From Pseudomonadota bacterium (GTDB lineage Bacteria; Pseudomonadota; Gammaproteobacteria; Acidiferrobacterales; Acidiferrobacteraceae), in the NCBI GenBank assembly GCA_021819245.1, contig JAKARI010000001.1:124001-188000 (forward strand): DNA of 64,000 nt, read 5' to 3'. The position numbers were made by a program, and so were the translations under genes. Position 1 is the first letter of the stretch. Every line of letters begins with the position of its first letter. Shown piece by piece: positions 8,772 to 17,970 of the stretch. Under the pieces are notes generated by a model. That model did no database searches. It had not been told where the DNA came from and worked only from the letters and a program-made list of their open reading frames with translations.

Positions 8772-9332
8772 TTGAACACGGACAAGACCATCAGTTCCCC
8801 TCCCGGACGCGCGAGCGCCCTCATGCGCCGCATGGGCGCGAACTCTTACGACGCGATGCTGGTGGTGGCGCTGTGGGTGGCGGCCGCCGCACCGTTTGCG
8901 ATCGGCTTTGCCATCGCCGGCCGCTTGCAGAGTCCGGCCTTGCAGATGCTCTTGCGCGTCTATCTCCCCTTCGTGGGATTCGCCTATTTCGGGCGCGCAT
9001 GGGTCCGGTCGGGCCAGACCTTCGGGATGCGCGCCTGGCATCTCGGTGTCCGTGCCGCGCGCGGCCGGCTTACCGTCGCGCGCGCCGCGGTGCGCTATCT
9101 GCTGGCACTCCTCTGGTGGGCATCGCTCATCGAGGGTTTCGCGCTCGCTTTTCAAGGGCGCTACCACGTCGCTGCGTTGGCGCTGGCGGTGTTCGGCACT
9201 GCGTATTTCTGGATATTTCTCGACCCCGAGGCACAGGCCTTGCATGACCGCTTGAGCGGTACGCGTGTCCTGTTCATTCCGAAATCACCCGGCGCGGGCG
9301 ATAAACCCGGCGCAGATCAGGGCCAGCCCTAA
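8772..9332 (+). CDS. RDD family membrane protein
   Basis: Protein of about 186 residues with three or four hydrophobic spans. Family features visible are RRMGANSYDAMLV (the Arg...Asp of the RDD name), SGQTFGMRAWHLGVR, and the C-terminal ALHDRLSGTRV. Some RDD proteins transport Na+ or other solutes, but most are uncharacterised. The start is uncertain: TTG at 8772 gives the full frame, ATG at 8823 would begin right at the RDD core; neither has a clear ribosome site. Its 3' end overlaps lptG on the opposite strand by 48 bases. Confidence 0.82.
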   Translation: MNTDKTISSPPGRASALMRRMGANSYDAMLVVALWVAAAAPFAIGFAIAGRLQSPALQMLLRVYLPFVGFAYFGRAWVRSGQTFGMRAWHLGVRAARGRLTVARAAVRYLLALLWWASLIEGFALAFQGRYHVAALALAVFGTAYFWIFLDPEAQALHDRLSGTRVLFIPKSPGAGDKPGADQGQP

Positions 9333-10334
9333 CGTGGGCACCATAGCCCCGAGCATGGGTGGCCAATGATAGAGCAGCGTCAGATCGCCAAACCCGCGAT
9401 TGACGACATAAAAGACGAGTCCGAGCACGACCGCTAGGAATAGCCGCAACCCAAGCCCTCCGTGGCGCCCGTGGCGAAAGACAAAGGGCACCGCGAGCAG
9501 CACCATGGCGGCGGTGGTAAACGGCGCCAGGATCTTATACCAGAACACGAGCTTGTAATGGGCGGTCGCCTGCTGGTTGCGCTGCAGGTGACGGATATAG
9601 CGAAACAGATCGACCAGGGACAGGGCGTGAGGATTGACCGCAAATACCGACAAGAGGCTTGGTGCGATCCCCTGCCAATAGCCCCGCTTGCTGGTCTTTA
9701 CGATCAGCCGTTCTTTACGAAACAGGGTCTCGGACACGCCTCGCAATCGCCAGCGGCCATGGTGGTAACGACCGCTTTCGGCAAACATCTCGTGCGTGAG
9801 CCGCCCGTGCTGAAAGCGATAGATCGTAATCCTCAAGATGCTTAAATCCGGCAAGACCTCGCCGATATCCACGAAGCTATGACCCTCCCTGAGCCATAAA
9901 CCCTGAGCGTTCATGGCCACCCCCAACCCGGCGGCCTGGGCCTGCTCGCGGCGCGCGAGCGAAGCGGCCTTGGGCCCGAGAAAATCCCCCAGCAGCGCCG
10001 CCACGAGACCGAGCGCAAGCGCCGCCCTCAAGGCGGCATAGGCGATCTGCCCAACCGAGATCCCGGCGGCGCGCATGGCGGTGAGCTCGCCGTCAATGGC
10101 AAGCGACGACAGGCCGAGGGTGGCGCCGACCAGGGCCGACATCGGGAACAACATGGAGATCTTCGCCGGAACCCCTAGGATCAGGATCACAAACAGGCGG
10201 TAAAACCCCCCGCGGTGGATATGATCCAAGGTGGTTACGAGGTCGAAGAACAGAAACAGACCCACGAAAACGCTCAACACAAGGGCCGTGCTTAGAATCA
10301 GCCGTCGCGCGATATAGTTATTCAGTCTATGCAT
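9285..10334 (-). CDS. lptG: LPS export permease LptG
   Basis: Transmembrane subunit of the LptB2FG transporter that extracts lipopolysaccharide from the inner membrane. The protein has 349 residues, starting MHRLNNYIARRLI, with three N-terminal spans, a periplasmic jellyroll and three C-terminal spans. The start ATG at 10334 shares one base with the lptF stop (TGATG); the longer frame upstream lies in lptF. The 3' end overlaps the convergent RDD gene. Confidence 0.95.
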   Translation of the reverse strand: MHRLNNYIARRLILSTALVLSVFVGLFLFFDLVTTLDHIHRGGFYRLFVILILGVPAKISMLFPMSALVGATLGLSSLAIDGELTAMRAAGISVGQIAYAALRAALALGLVAALLGDFLGPKAASLARREQAQAAGLGVAMNAQGLWLREGHSFVDIGEVLPDLSILRITIYRFQHGRLTHEMFAESGRYHHGRWRLRGVSETLFRKERLIVKTSKRGYWQGIAPSLLSVFAVNPHALSLVDLFRYIRHLQRNQQATAHYKLVFWYKILAPFTTAAMVLLAVPFVFRHGRHGGLGLRLFLAVVLGLVFYVVNRGFGDLTLLYHWPPMLGAMVPTLGLALICAGFIARAG

Positions 10335-11422
10335 CAGCGAAACCGCCCCAGCGGCAAAAGCGCCTTGCCGGCCGCACGGCGGAAAAAGAGCATCGCGGCC
10401 AGCCCCGCAAACACCGCATGGACCCACCATAACCCCAGCCACACCGGCTCTTGTCCCCGCGCAAGCAGGGCATGGGCGATGCTCAGCAGGTTGGCATATG
10501 AGAAGTAGGCAAGGACTGCGGCAAAAAGCGGCGCAAAGGCCCCCCGACGGGAATCGGTATAGGCAAAGACCAGCGCCAATGGCGTCAATATGAAAAGCGA
10601 TAGGGGCTGCGCCAGGCGCCATTGCCATTCGGCGATTGCAGACGGGCTCGATGAGCGCAAGAGGCGCAGCGTCGGGATCTCGTCGTGGGTAAGCCCCGTC
10701 ATGTCCGGCGTGAACCGCCGCCGCTTGATGCGTAGCGCGTAGGTCCGGTAGCGCAGGATGCGGTAATTGGCCTGACCGGGAATCCCCTGATAACGGCGGC
10801 CGTTCAACAACACAAGAAAACGGGCGCCGGTCTGATGATCCTTGAATTCGTACCCGCGCTTGGCGATCAGCACCCCGCCCTTGCCAAACTGGGTGCGGCT
10901 GACAAAGATATCGTGCAAGCGTCCCCTTGACCCAACCCGCTCGACATAAAAAATCGCCCGCCCGTTTCGAGTATGGTTAAAGCGCCCGGGGATCACGCCG
11001 GCGGCGTACGCCGATGTGTTTTCGAGCTTGATCTTATGGAGCAAAAGCGCGGCCATGGGCGCCAGATAAAACGCAATCGCGGCCACTATGGCAGCCACCG
11101 CACCCGCCCAGACCATGGCCGGGCGCAGGAGCCGGGCAAGCCCGATCCCACAGGCCGCCAGCACCGTCACCTCGCTGTCCCGATACCAGCGTGCCATGGT
11201 CAGCAAAAGCCCGACAAAGACTGTGAGCGGCAGTATCATGGCGAGATTCTTCAGGAGCTCCAGCGCAAGGAGCAAAAACACGATGTGCGCCGGAAACTCG
11301 CCGCTCGCCGCCTCGCTTAAGAGCTTGACGAGACTGACCACGAGATAGAGTGTCAGAAACGTCAAGGTCACAAGCAGCGTGGTCTGGGTCGCCTCGCGGT
11401 AAAAGGCCTTGTGGACTATCAC
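10334..11422 (-). CDS. lptF: LPS export permease LptF
   Basis: Partner of LptG in the lipopolysaccharide exporter. About 362 residues from the GTG at 11422 (VIVHKAFYREATQT), which matches the usual LptF beginning and length; ATG candidates upstream would add some 78 residues with no family similarity. Spans lie near the N-terminus (TLTFLTLYLVVSLVKLL) and C-terminus with a periplasmic domain between. It is divergent from pepA across a 90-base gap, the standard gammaproteobacterial arrangement. Confidence 0.94.
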   Translation of the reverse strand: MIVHKAFYREATQTTLLVTLTFLTLYLVVSLVKLLSEAASGEFPAHIVFLLLALELLKNLAMILPLTVFVGLLLTMARWYRDSEVTVLAACGIGLARLLRPAMVWAGAVAAIVAAIAFYLAPMAALLLHKIKLENTSAYAAGVIPGRFNHTRNGRAIFYVERVGSRGRLHDIFVSRTQFGKGGVLIAKRGYEFKDHQTGARFLVLLNGRRYQGIPGQANYRILRYRTYALRIKRRRFTPDMTGLTHDEIPTLRLLRSSSPSAIAEWQWRLAQPLSLFILTPLALVFAYTDSRRGAFAPLFAAVLAYFSYANLLSIAHALLARGQEPVWLGLWWVHAVFAGLAAMLFFRRAAGKALLPLGRFR

Positions 11423-11512
11423 GGCTTCTTCTGGCGCCACAAGCGGTTTATCATGAGGCCGCGCATGCTGGCGCTCCCGTAACCGACATATAACCCGAGA
11501 CCCTCGAGCCCT

Positions 11513-12994
11513 ATGGAATACGCCCTCACAGATAAAACTCCTGATCAGTTGGCCACGGAATGCCTGATCGTGGGCATTCACGAAAACAGCGGGCTCTCGG
11601 AGGCCGCCGCGGCCGTCGATCGCGCCCTGGGCGGCGCGATCTCGGCCATTGTGCAACGCGGCGACATCGAAGGCAAACCGGGCCAGACACTGCCACTCGT
11701 AAGCACATCCGGCAAGGCCGAGCGGGTGCTGCTCGTGGGCATGGGCGCGGCCGGTGAATTAAAGCCGGCGCAGTACAAGGAGGCCGTGGCGCGGGCCGCA
11801 CAGGCGGCCGCGGATCTGCGCGCCGCGACCGTCGCAAATTTCCTGCCGTCGGTCCCAGTCAAGGACCGTTCACCGGCCTGGGCCCTCGAGCAGGCGGTGG
11901 TGGCTACCGAAGATGCCCTCTACCGCTTCGACCGGCTCAAGACCCGGGCCCCGGCGCGACCGGTACCCCAATCCTGCATCTTCGGTACCCCCGTCGGGCC
12001 CGAAGCCGCCGCGCGCGAGGCCCTGGCGGCCGGTAGCGCGATCGCGCGCGCCGTGTCGTTTGCCAAGGATCTCGCCAATCTCCCCGGCAACATGTGCACG
12101 CCATCGTACCTCGCCGAGCAGGCGCAGGGACTCGGGACCCGCGCGGGCCTCAAAGTCAGTGTGCTCGAAAAGACCGACATGGAGACCCTGGGGATGGGGG
12201 CGTTGCTTGCCGTGGCGCGCGGCACCCACGAGCCCGCCAAACTCATCGTCCTCGAATACCATGGGAACGGCACCAGTGCCCCGATCGCGCTTGTGGGCAA
12301 GGGCGTGACCTTCGATGCCGGGGGCATATCCTTAAAGCCGCCGGCCAACATGGATGAGATGAAATTCGACATGTGCGGGGCCGCGACCGTATTGGCCACC
12401 GTGCAGGCGGCAGCCGAACTCACATTGCCGATCAATCTCATCGGCATCGTGCCGGCCACCGAAAACCTCCCGGGCGGGAGCGCGATCAAGCCGGGCGATA
12501 TCGTGACAAGCCTGTCCGGCCAGACCATCGAGATCCTCAATACCGACGCCGAGGGGCGCCTGATCCTGTGCGACGCATTAAGCTACGCCGAGCGCTTCAA
12601 GCCAGCCGCGGTCATCGACATCGCCACATTGACCGGGGCCTGCGTCATCGCGCTGGGCGCGCAGGCCGGCGGCCTCATGAGCAATGACGAGGCCCTTGCC
12701 CACGAACTGGAGCAGGCCGGCCAGGAGGCCGCGGATCGCATCTGGCCGCTGCCGCTCTGGGAAGAATATCAAAAACAGCTGGACTCGAATTTCGCGGACA
12801 TGGCCAACATCGGTGGCCGCGAGGCCGGGACCATCACCGCGGCCTGCTTCCTGTCGCGATTCACGGAGGCCTACCCCTGGGCGCATCTCGACATCGCCGG
12901 CATCGCCTATAAGAGCGGCAAGGAAAAGGGCGCGACCGGGCGGCCGATCCCGTTGCTGGTCGAGTTTCTGAGGCGCCGCGCGCGGCTGTCATGA
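11513..12994 (+). CDS. pepA: Leucyl aminopeptidase (cytosol aminopeptidase) PepA
   Basis: M17 di-metal aminopeptidase that removes N-terminal residues from peptides; in some bacteria it also binds DNA. At 493 residues it is of usual length. The catalytic domain has VGKGVTFDAGG at 261-271 and the family signature NTDAEGRL at 343-350. The 3' end overlaps holC as ATGA. Confidence 0.97.
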   Translation: MEYALTDKTPDQLATECLIVGIHENSGLSEAAAAVDRALGGAISAIVQRGDIEGKPGQTLPLVSTSGKAERVLLVGMGAAGELKPAQYKEAVARAAQAAADLRAATVANFLPSVPVKDRSPAWALEQAVVATEDALYRFDRLKTRAPARPVPQSCIFGTPVGPEAAAREALAAGSAIARAVSFAKDLANLPGNMCTPSYLAEQAQGLGTRAGLKVSVLEKTDMETLGMGALLAVARGTHEPAKLIVLEYHGNGTSAPIALVGKGVTFDAGGISLKPPANMDEMKFDMCGAATVLATVQAAAELTLPINLIGIVPATENLPGGSAIKPGDIVTSLSGQTIEILNTDAEGRLILCDALSYAERFKPAAVIDIATLTGACVIALGAQAGGLMSNDEALAHELEQAGQEAADRIWPLPLWEEYQKQLDSNFADMANIGGREAGTITAACFLSRFTEAYPWAHLDIAGIAYKSGKEKGATGRPIPLLVEFLRRRARLS

Positions 12995-13395
12995 CACGCG
13001 TCGATTTTTATCTCGGCCCTGAGGGGATAGGACGCGATACGCTCGCCTGCCGGCTCGTGGAGACCGCTTGCAGGCATGGCCACCGGGTGTTCCTCTGGGT
13101 CCCGGCAGCGGAGATCGGTCTCTGGGACGAGCGGCTATGGACGTTCTCCGATACCGGCTTTGTGCCACACGCGCCCGTGGGCGCTACGGATGAGCCGGTG
13201 CTCATAGGCGCAGAGCTTCCGGAGGCGGGGGACTGCCTGGTCCCCCTGACCGCCGGCGCCCCGCCCTCGGTGGCGGGCTTTGCGCGGGTACTCGAGGCCG
13301 TGGGCGCCACCGATGACGAAAAGGAGCGGTCGCGCGAGCGCTTTCGTCACTACCGCCGCCAAGGCCTCGCGCCGGTCGTTCATAACCTGCCATGA
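12991..13395 (+). CDS. holC: DNA polymerase III chi subunit HolC
   Basis: Chi subunit of the clamp loader, which links the replisome to single-strand-binding protein. It is 134 residues long; MTRVDFYLGPEGIGRDTLACRL and the WTFSD...FVPH segments fit the family. It sits between pepA and valS with ATGA overlaps on both sides, the conserved gammaproteobacterial order, here interrupted by one small extra gene. Confidence 0.92.
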   Translation: MTRVDFYLGPEGIGRDTLACRLVETACRHGHRVFLWVPAAEIGLWDERLWTFSDTGFVPHAPVGATDEPVLIGAELPEAGDCLVPLTAGAPPSVAGFARVLEAVGATDDEKERSRERFRHYRRQGLAPVVHNLP

Positions 13396-13775
13396 CCCAC
13401 ACCCGCCATGAATCGTTGCCGGATATCCTCGCCGGGCTGCGGGCGTTGGCCGCCGATCTGCAGAATGATGCCAAGATCGGCGAGGACGGGATACCAGTCC
13501 TGACGGCCGTTGTCGCCAACCCGACCCGGCCGGACATTCGGCCGCGCGCCGTAGGCGCCCCGGTCCCCACATTGAGTCATGTGGTCGCGCGCCTGCCTGG
13601 CGCCCCGAGTCCCGAAACCACGAATCGTCAGGCGCTGTCGGCTCAGATACAGGCCACGGCGATCATACAGCGCTTCACGGCCCTGTGGCGCGCCGGCGGG
13701 AACCGCCCGCTCGACCCTGCTATGATATCAGCCCTCGAGCGCATACTGGCGCAAGCCCTTCAAGAGTCGACCTGA
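13392..13775 (+). CDS. Hypothetical protein between holC and valS
   Basis: A 127-residue soluble protein with no recognised motif. It has a helical, acidic N-terminus (LPDILAGLRALAADLQNDA), a proline/arginine-rich middle that may be disordered, and a helical C-terminus (ALERILAQALQES). It is translationally coupled to holC by an ATGA overlap and ends six bases before valS, so it is expressed with both. Its position suggests a possible replication-related role, but nothing in the sequence shows one. Confidence 0.75.
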   Translation: MTHTRHESLPDILAGLRALAADLQNDAKIGEDGIPVLTAVVANPTRPDIRPRAVGAPVPTLSHVVARLPGAPSPETTNRQALSAQIQATAIIQRFTALWRAGGNRPLDPAMISALERILAQALQEST

Positions 13776-13781
13776 CACGAA

Positions 13782-16559
13782 ATGACGGAACCATCACCGC
13801 ACGCCCTGGCCAAGGGCTATGAACCCGGGGAAATAGAAAAGGCGATCTACGCGCAATGGGAGGCAAGCGGGGCGTTTGCGCCCTCCGGGCGCGGGCCGGG
13901 ATATTGCATCGTCATACCGCCGCCGAACGTAACGGGCAGCCTGCACATGGGGCATGCCTTTCAGGACACCATCATGGATGCCCTCACGCGCTACCACAGG
14001 ATGCGCGGCGACGATACCCTCTGGCAGCCCGGGACCGATCATGCCGGTATCGCGACCCAGATGGTCGTCGAGCGCCAACTCGAGGCAGCGGGAAAAAGCC
14101 GGGTCGGACTGGGCCGCGAGCAGTTCCTCGAGGCGGTGTGGGAATGGAAGGCGCGCTCCGGCGGACGGATCAGCGAACAATTGCGCCGCATGGGGGCATC
14201 GGTCGACTGGTCGCGGGAACGTTTCACGCTCGACGAAGGCCTGTCGCGCGCCGTGCGCGAGGTCTTCGTGCGACTCTACGACGAGGGGCTCATCTATCGC
14301 GGGCAACGGCTCGTAAACTGGGACCCGCGGCTCGAGACCGCGGTCTCGGATCTCGAGGTCACGGCCGAGGAAGAAGACGGCCACCTCTGGCATATCCGTT
14401 ACCCGCTGGGCTCAGGGGGGCATCTCGTGGTCGCCACCACCCGCCCCGAGACCCTGCTCGGGGACGAGGCGGTGGCGGTGCATCCCGAGGACCCGCGGTA
14501 TCGGCATCTCATCGGACAGACGGTGAGGCTGCCGCTGACGGCGCGTGATATCCCCGTTATCGCCGACGACTACGTCGATCCGGCATTCGGCTCGGGCTGC
14601 GTCAAGATCACGCCCGCACACGATTTCAATGACTATGAGGTCGGCCAGCGCCACGGGCTTGCGCTCACCAATATCCTGGACAAGACCGCCCATATCCAGC
14701 TCCCAGGCTCCCCCTACCATGGACTCTCCCGCGAAGAGGCGCGGCTGCGGATCGTGGCCGATCTCGAGGCCGCGGGCCTTCTTGAAGGCGTACAGCCGCA
14801 CAAGCTCAAGGTGCCGCGCGGGGAACGCAGCCATGCGGTGATCGAGCCATGGCTCACGGACCAATGGTACGTGCGCACCACTGAGCTCGCGGGGCCCGCA
14901 ATCGCGGCGGTCGAGGATGGCCGCATCCGCTTCGTACCCGAAAACTGGGACAAGACCTATTACGAATGGATGCGCAATATCAAGGACTGGTGCATATCGC
15001 GCCAGATCTGGTGGGGTCACCGCATCCCCGCCTGGTATGACGCGGCCGGACGCGTCTACGTCGCGCGTAGCGAGAAAGAGGCGCGCGCGCGCCACGGATT
15101 GGAGGCAGATATCCCGCTCACGCAAGATCCGGATGTCCTCGATACATGGTTTTCCTCGGCGCTCTGGCCGTTTTCCACGCTGGGGTGGCCGGATCAGACT
15201 GAGGCCATGGCGCGTTTTTATCCTACACAGGTCCTCGTAACCGGATTCGACATCATTTTCTTCTGGGTTGCGCGGATGATCATGATGGGCCTTAAGTTTA
15301 CAGGCGACGTGCCGTTCCGCGAGGTCTACGTCCACGGCCTCGTGCTCGATGCCAAGGGCCAAAAGATGTCGAAGTCGCGCGGGAACGTGATCGATCCTAT
15401 CGACCTCATCGACGGCATCAGCCTCCCGGATCTCATCGCCAAGCGTACCAGCGGGCTCATGCAGCCGGCCAAGGCCGAGGCGATCCGCCGGGCCACCGAA
15501 CGGGAATTTCCCGAAGGCATCCCATCCTACGGCACGGACGCCCTGCGCATGACATTTGCGAGCCTTGCCACGCAAGGCCGGAACATCAACTTTGATCTCG
15601 CGCGCGTCGACGGCTATCGCAACTTCTGCAACAAGCTCTGGAATGCAGCGCGCTTCGTGCTACTCAATACCGAAAATGCCGACTGCGGAAACGATGGGGA
15701 TTATGTTCTCGATATCGGCGATCGCTGGATCATAAGCCGCCTTCAGGAGACCGAACAGGCGGTGGAGGAGGCATTCACCGCCTACCGTTTCGATCTGGCC
15801 ACGCAGGCCCTCTACAGTTTCATATGGGATGAATACTGCAGCTGGTACCTCGAGTGGTCAAAGACGGTCCTCGCCGATGCCGATGCCCCCGCATCGCGCG
15901 GCACACGCCGTACACTGGTGCGCGTGCTCGAAACGACGCTTCGTCTCCTGCACCCGCTCATGCCATTTATGACCGAGGCCCTCTGGGGGCGGGTGGCGCC
16001 GCTGTGCGGCCGCGGTGGACCCACCATCATGCACGCGCCCTACCCGCGCCATGATCCAAGCCGCATCGATGCGCGCGCCACTGCCGACATGCAGGCGCTC
16101 ATGGGCATCATCGGCGCCGTGCGTACCATACGCGGCGAAATGAATATCGCGCCCAGCGCGCGCATCCCCGTGATCCTAGACGGCGCCCTGGATTTGGTCA
16201 GCCTCGTGCGAGCCCATGATCGTACGGTCATGACGCTGGCCCGGCTTTCGGATATCACGCACCTCGCCCCGGGCGCTGCGGCGCCCGAATCCGCAGTCGC
16301 GCTGGCCGGGGCGGTGCGCGTCCTGGTCCCCCTGGCGGGACTGATCGACAAGGCCGCGGAACTCCGCCGTCTCGCCAAGGAGATCGAGAAACTCGAACGC
16401 GAGATCGATCGCGCGCGCGCCAAGCTCGAGCGTGCCGACTTCGTCTTGCGCGCGCCTGCCGCCGTGGTCGAAGAAGAGCGCCGGCGCCTCGCAGACTTCG
16501 AGGAGCGCAGGCACAAGCTCTCCGAACAGGAGGCCCGCATCGCGCGCCTCTCCGCCTAA
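13782..16559 (+). CDS. valS: Valine--tRNA ligase
   Basis: Class Ia aminoacyl-tRNA synthetase charging tRNA-Val, 925 residues. The HIGH-type motif is HMGH at 55-58 and KMSKS lies at 528-532; the editing domain falls between. The C-terminal coiled-coil arm ([20 protein letters not shown]) is typical of ValS. It is the last gene of the pepA operon and is followed by a new promoter for the fluoride operon. Confidence 0.98.
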   Translation: MTEPSPHALAKGYEPGEIEKAIYAQWEASGAFAPSGRGPGYCIVIPPPNVTGSLHMGHAFQDTIMDALTRYHRMRGDDTLWQPGTDHAGIATQMVVERQLEAAGKSRVGLGREQFLEAVWEWKARSGGRISEQLRRMGASVDWSRERFTLDEGLSRAVREVFVRLYDEGLIYRGQRLVNWDPRLETAVSDLEVTAEEEDGHLWHIRYPLGSGGHLVVATTRPETLLGDEAVAVHPEDPRYRHLIGQTVRLPLTARDIPVIADDYVDPAFGSGCVKITPAHDFNDYEVGQRHGLALTNILDKTAHIQLPGSPYHGLSREEARLRIVADLEAAGLLEGVQPHKLKVPRGERSHAVIEPWLTDQWYVRTTELAGPAIAAVEDGRIRFVPENWDKTYYEWMRNIKDWCISRQIWWGHRIPAWYDAAGRVYVARSEKEARARHGLEADIPLTQDPDVLDTWFSSALWPFSTLGWPDQTEAMARFYPTQVLVTGFDIIFFWVARMIMMGLKFTGDVPFREVYVHGLVLDAKGQKMSKSRGNVIDPIDLIDGISLPDLIAKRTSGLMQPAKAEAIRRATEREFPEGIPSYGTDALRMTFASLATQGRNINFDLARVDGYRNFCNKLWNAARFVLLNTENADCGNDGDYVLDIGDRWIISRLQETEQAVEEAFTAYRFDLATQALYSFIWDEYCSWYLEWSKTVLADADAPASRGTRRTLVRVLETTLRLLHPLMPFMTEALWGRVAPLCGRGGPTIMHAPYPRHDPSRIDARATADMQALMGIIGAVRTIRGEMNIAPSARIPVILDGALDLVSLVRAHDRTVMTLARLSDITHLAPGAAAPESAVALAGAVRVLVPLAGLIDKAAELRRLAKEIEKLEREIDRARAKLERADFVLRAPAAVVEEERRRLADFEERRHKLSEQEARIARLSA

Positions 16560-16607
16560 CCGCGGAGATACCCATGCGCGCAAACACACGAGGCATGGGC
16601 GCGCCGA

Positions 16608-16636
16608 TTGCGCCCCTTCCCGGTGCCCGGTACACT
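16608..16636 (+). promoter_or_regulatory. Sigma70-type promoter of the fluoride operon
   Basis: TTGCGC at 16608-16613 and TACACT at 16631-16636 are separated by exactly 17 bases. Transcription would begin about 16643, a few bases before the first paired base of the fluoride riboswitch, which is what a riboswitch leader needs. Confidence 0.65.
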
Positions 16637-16647
16637 AGCCCCCGCAT

Positions 16648-16696
16648 GGGAGATGGCATGCCTCCCTGAACCGCCCTCGCGGCTGATGATGCCTAC
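16648..16696 (+). promoter_or_regulatory. Fluoride riboswitch (crcB motif)
   Basis: Aptamer of the crcB RNA family, which binds fluoride with Mg2+ and turns on fluoride-resistance genes. Seen directly: GGGAG (16648-16652) pairs with CTCCC (16662-16666); loop bases GGCAT (16655-16659) pair with ATGCC (16689-16693) as the pseudoknot; a small hairpin CCGC/GCGG lies at 16671-16682; and the conserved CTGATGATGCCTAC closes the 3' side. It lies 111 bases upstream of crcB, downstream of a well-placed promoter. Confidence 0.93.
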
Positions 16697-16722
16697 AGTT
16701 TCCGGGAATCGGAAATGTAGGC
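16691..16722 (+). promoter_or_regulatory. Likely expression-platform hairpin of the fluoride riboswitch
   Basis: GCCTACA (16691-16697) and TTTCCG (16699-16704) pair with CGGAAA (16710-16715) and TGTAGGC (16716-16722): 13 base pairs, one bulged G, five-base loop. The 5' arm reuses GCC of the aptamer pseudoknot, so the two structures exclude each other. No U-run follows, so it is not a classic intrinsic terminator; Rho or another mechanism may be used. Confidence 0.65.
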
Positions 16723-16806
16723 GTGTCGACCCGCCCGCCTCGTCCGATCGATCCATGTAACCCGCGGGCTTGATGAGCCCCGTATCGCGACCGTCGAGGA
16801 GGACTG

Positions 16807-17178
16807 GTGACTGTGTTTTGGATCGCGTGTTTCGCTGTGCCGGGGGCTTGGTTGCGCTATGGGCAAAACCTTCTCGTGCAACGCCTCTGGGGACGGGCCT
16901 TTCCCTGGGCCACACTCTCGATCAACGTCCTAGGCTCGTTTCTCATAGGTTTCCTATCGTACACGCTGGTCCATGGGGTGCCGGTCAGCGCCGCCCTGCG
17001 TACCGGGATCATCGTAGGCGGCATCGGCACCTATACGACCTTTTCCACATTCTCGCTTGAGACCCTGCTGCTCGTAGAAGATGGGCAGAGATTGCGCGGC
17101 CTTATCTACATCGCGGCGTCGCTCGCCCTTGGGGTTGGCGCCGTGCTGCTCGGGGCGCTTGCCGCGCCACGACTTTGA
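16807..17178 (+). CDS. crcB: Fluoride exporter CrcB/Fluc, first copy
   Basis: Small dual-topology fluoride channel of 123 residues with four membrane spans. Family features: a G-x-x-x-R segment near the start (GAWLRYGQNLL), TLSINVLGSFLIGF, and GTYTTFSTFSLE with the track phenylalanines and threonines. GTG at 16807 follows GAGGAGG by four bases. Controlled by the upstream fluoride riboswitch. The presence of a second crcB two genes on suggests a heterodimeric channel. Confidence 0.95.
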   Translation: MTVFWIACFAVPGAWLRYGQNLLVQRLWGRAFPWATLSINVLGSFLIGFLSYTLVHGVPVSAALRTGIIVGGIGTYTTFSTFSLETLLLVEDGQRLRGLIYIAASLALGVGAVLLGALAAPRL

Positions 17179-17194
17179 CACAAACGGAGGACGA

Positions 17195-17506
17195 ATGCAG
17201 GCTATCGAAATCGTGCGCATCTATGTTCGCGAGGGTGGCGACGAAGCGGGCTTAAGCCTCATGGAGCAGGTCTTCGCGCTGCTCCACGATCGGCACAAGA
17301 TCCAGGGGCTTACTGTATTCCGCGGCATCGCCGGGTTCGGCATCCATGGCGAGGTCCACGCCGCCGACCTCCTGCACATGTCCGCACGCCTGCCGCTCGT
17401 CATAGAATTCTTCGACACGCCAGAAGCGGTTACGGCAGCACTTGCTGCGCTGCAGGGTCTGATTCCATCCGGACATATCGTAAAATGGCCTGCGCTATGC
17501 CTCTAG
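17195..17506 (+). CDS. DUF190 family protein
   Basis: 103-residue cytosolic protein of the DUF190/UPF0166 family, small ferredoxin-fold proteins often encoded next to crcB. Family features are EIVRIYVREGG at the start, LTVFRGIAGFG and LPLVIEFFDTPE. ATG at 17195 is chosen because CGGAGG lies five bases upstream; upstream in-frame sequence overlaps crcB without family similarity. It probably belongs to the fluoride response, but its biochemical role is not established. Confidence 0.92.
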   Translation: MQAIEIVRIYVREGGDEAGLSLMEQVFALLHDRHKIQGLTVFRGIAGFGIHGEVHAADLLHMSARLPLVIEFFDTPEAVTAALAALQGLIPSGHIVKWPALCL

Positions 17507-17576
17507 CGAACCGCAAGGCGCCCTCCCGCCCGCTCGTGACGCCCATACGCACGCAGCCATGGGGTGGGGGCCATGT

Positions 17577-17960
17577 ATGAAAACCCTGGCGTTCATCGCG
17601 GTATGTGCAATCCTCGGGGCCATCGCCCGCTACCTGCAGGCGCTGGTCGTGACTGATATCGTGGGCGGCCCCTTTCCCTGGGACATCCTGTCGATCAATG
17701 TCCTCGGTTCGTTTGCCATGGGCTTTCTGTTCTTCGAGACCCTGGAGCGCATCAACGTAAGCCCGGAGGCGCGCACAGGCCTGCTTACGGGCTTCCTGGG
17801 GGCCTACACCACGTTCTCGACCTATACCTTCGGAGCCCTAAGGCTCCTCGAACACGGGGCCTTTGCCATGGGGTTCGGCTATCTCCTGGGATCAGTGGTA
17901 CTAGGTCTTGCGGCCACGACCTTCGGCGCCTGGCTTTCGCGCAGCCGCTCAGGCGCATAG
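17577..17960 (+). CDS. crcB: Fluoride exporter CrcB/Fluc, second copy
   Basis: Second Fluc protein, 127 residues, four membrane spans. It carries GAIARYLQALV, ILSINVLGSFAMGF and GAYTTFSTYTFG, the same landmarks as the first copy but clearly divergent, as expected if the pair forms an antiparallel heterodimer. ATG at 17577 is favoured over 17559 because a G-rich ribosome site lies just upstream. It converges with rimI ten bases further on. Confidence 0.95.
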   Translation: MKTLAFIAVCAILGAIARYLQALVVTDIVGGPFPWDILSINVLGSFAMGFLFFETLERINVSPEARTGLLTGFLGAYTTFSTYTFGALRLLEHGAFAMGFGYLLGSVVLGLAATTFGAWLSRSRSGA

Positions 17961-17970
17961 CATCGCAACC

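Noticed and set aside
14412-15575. 387-residue minus-strand open frame
   Set aside because: Entirely antisense within valS, a certain gene.
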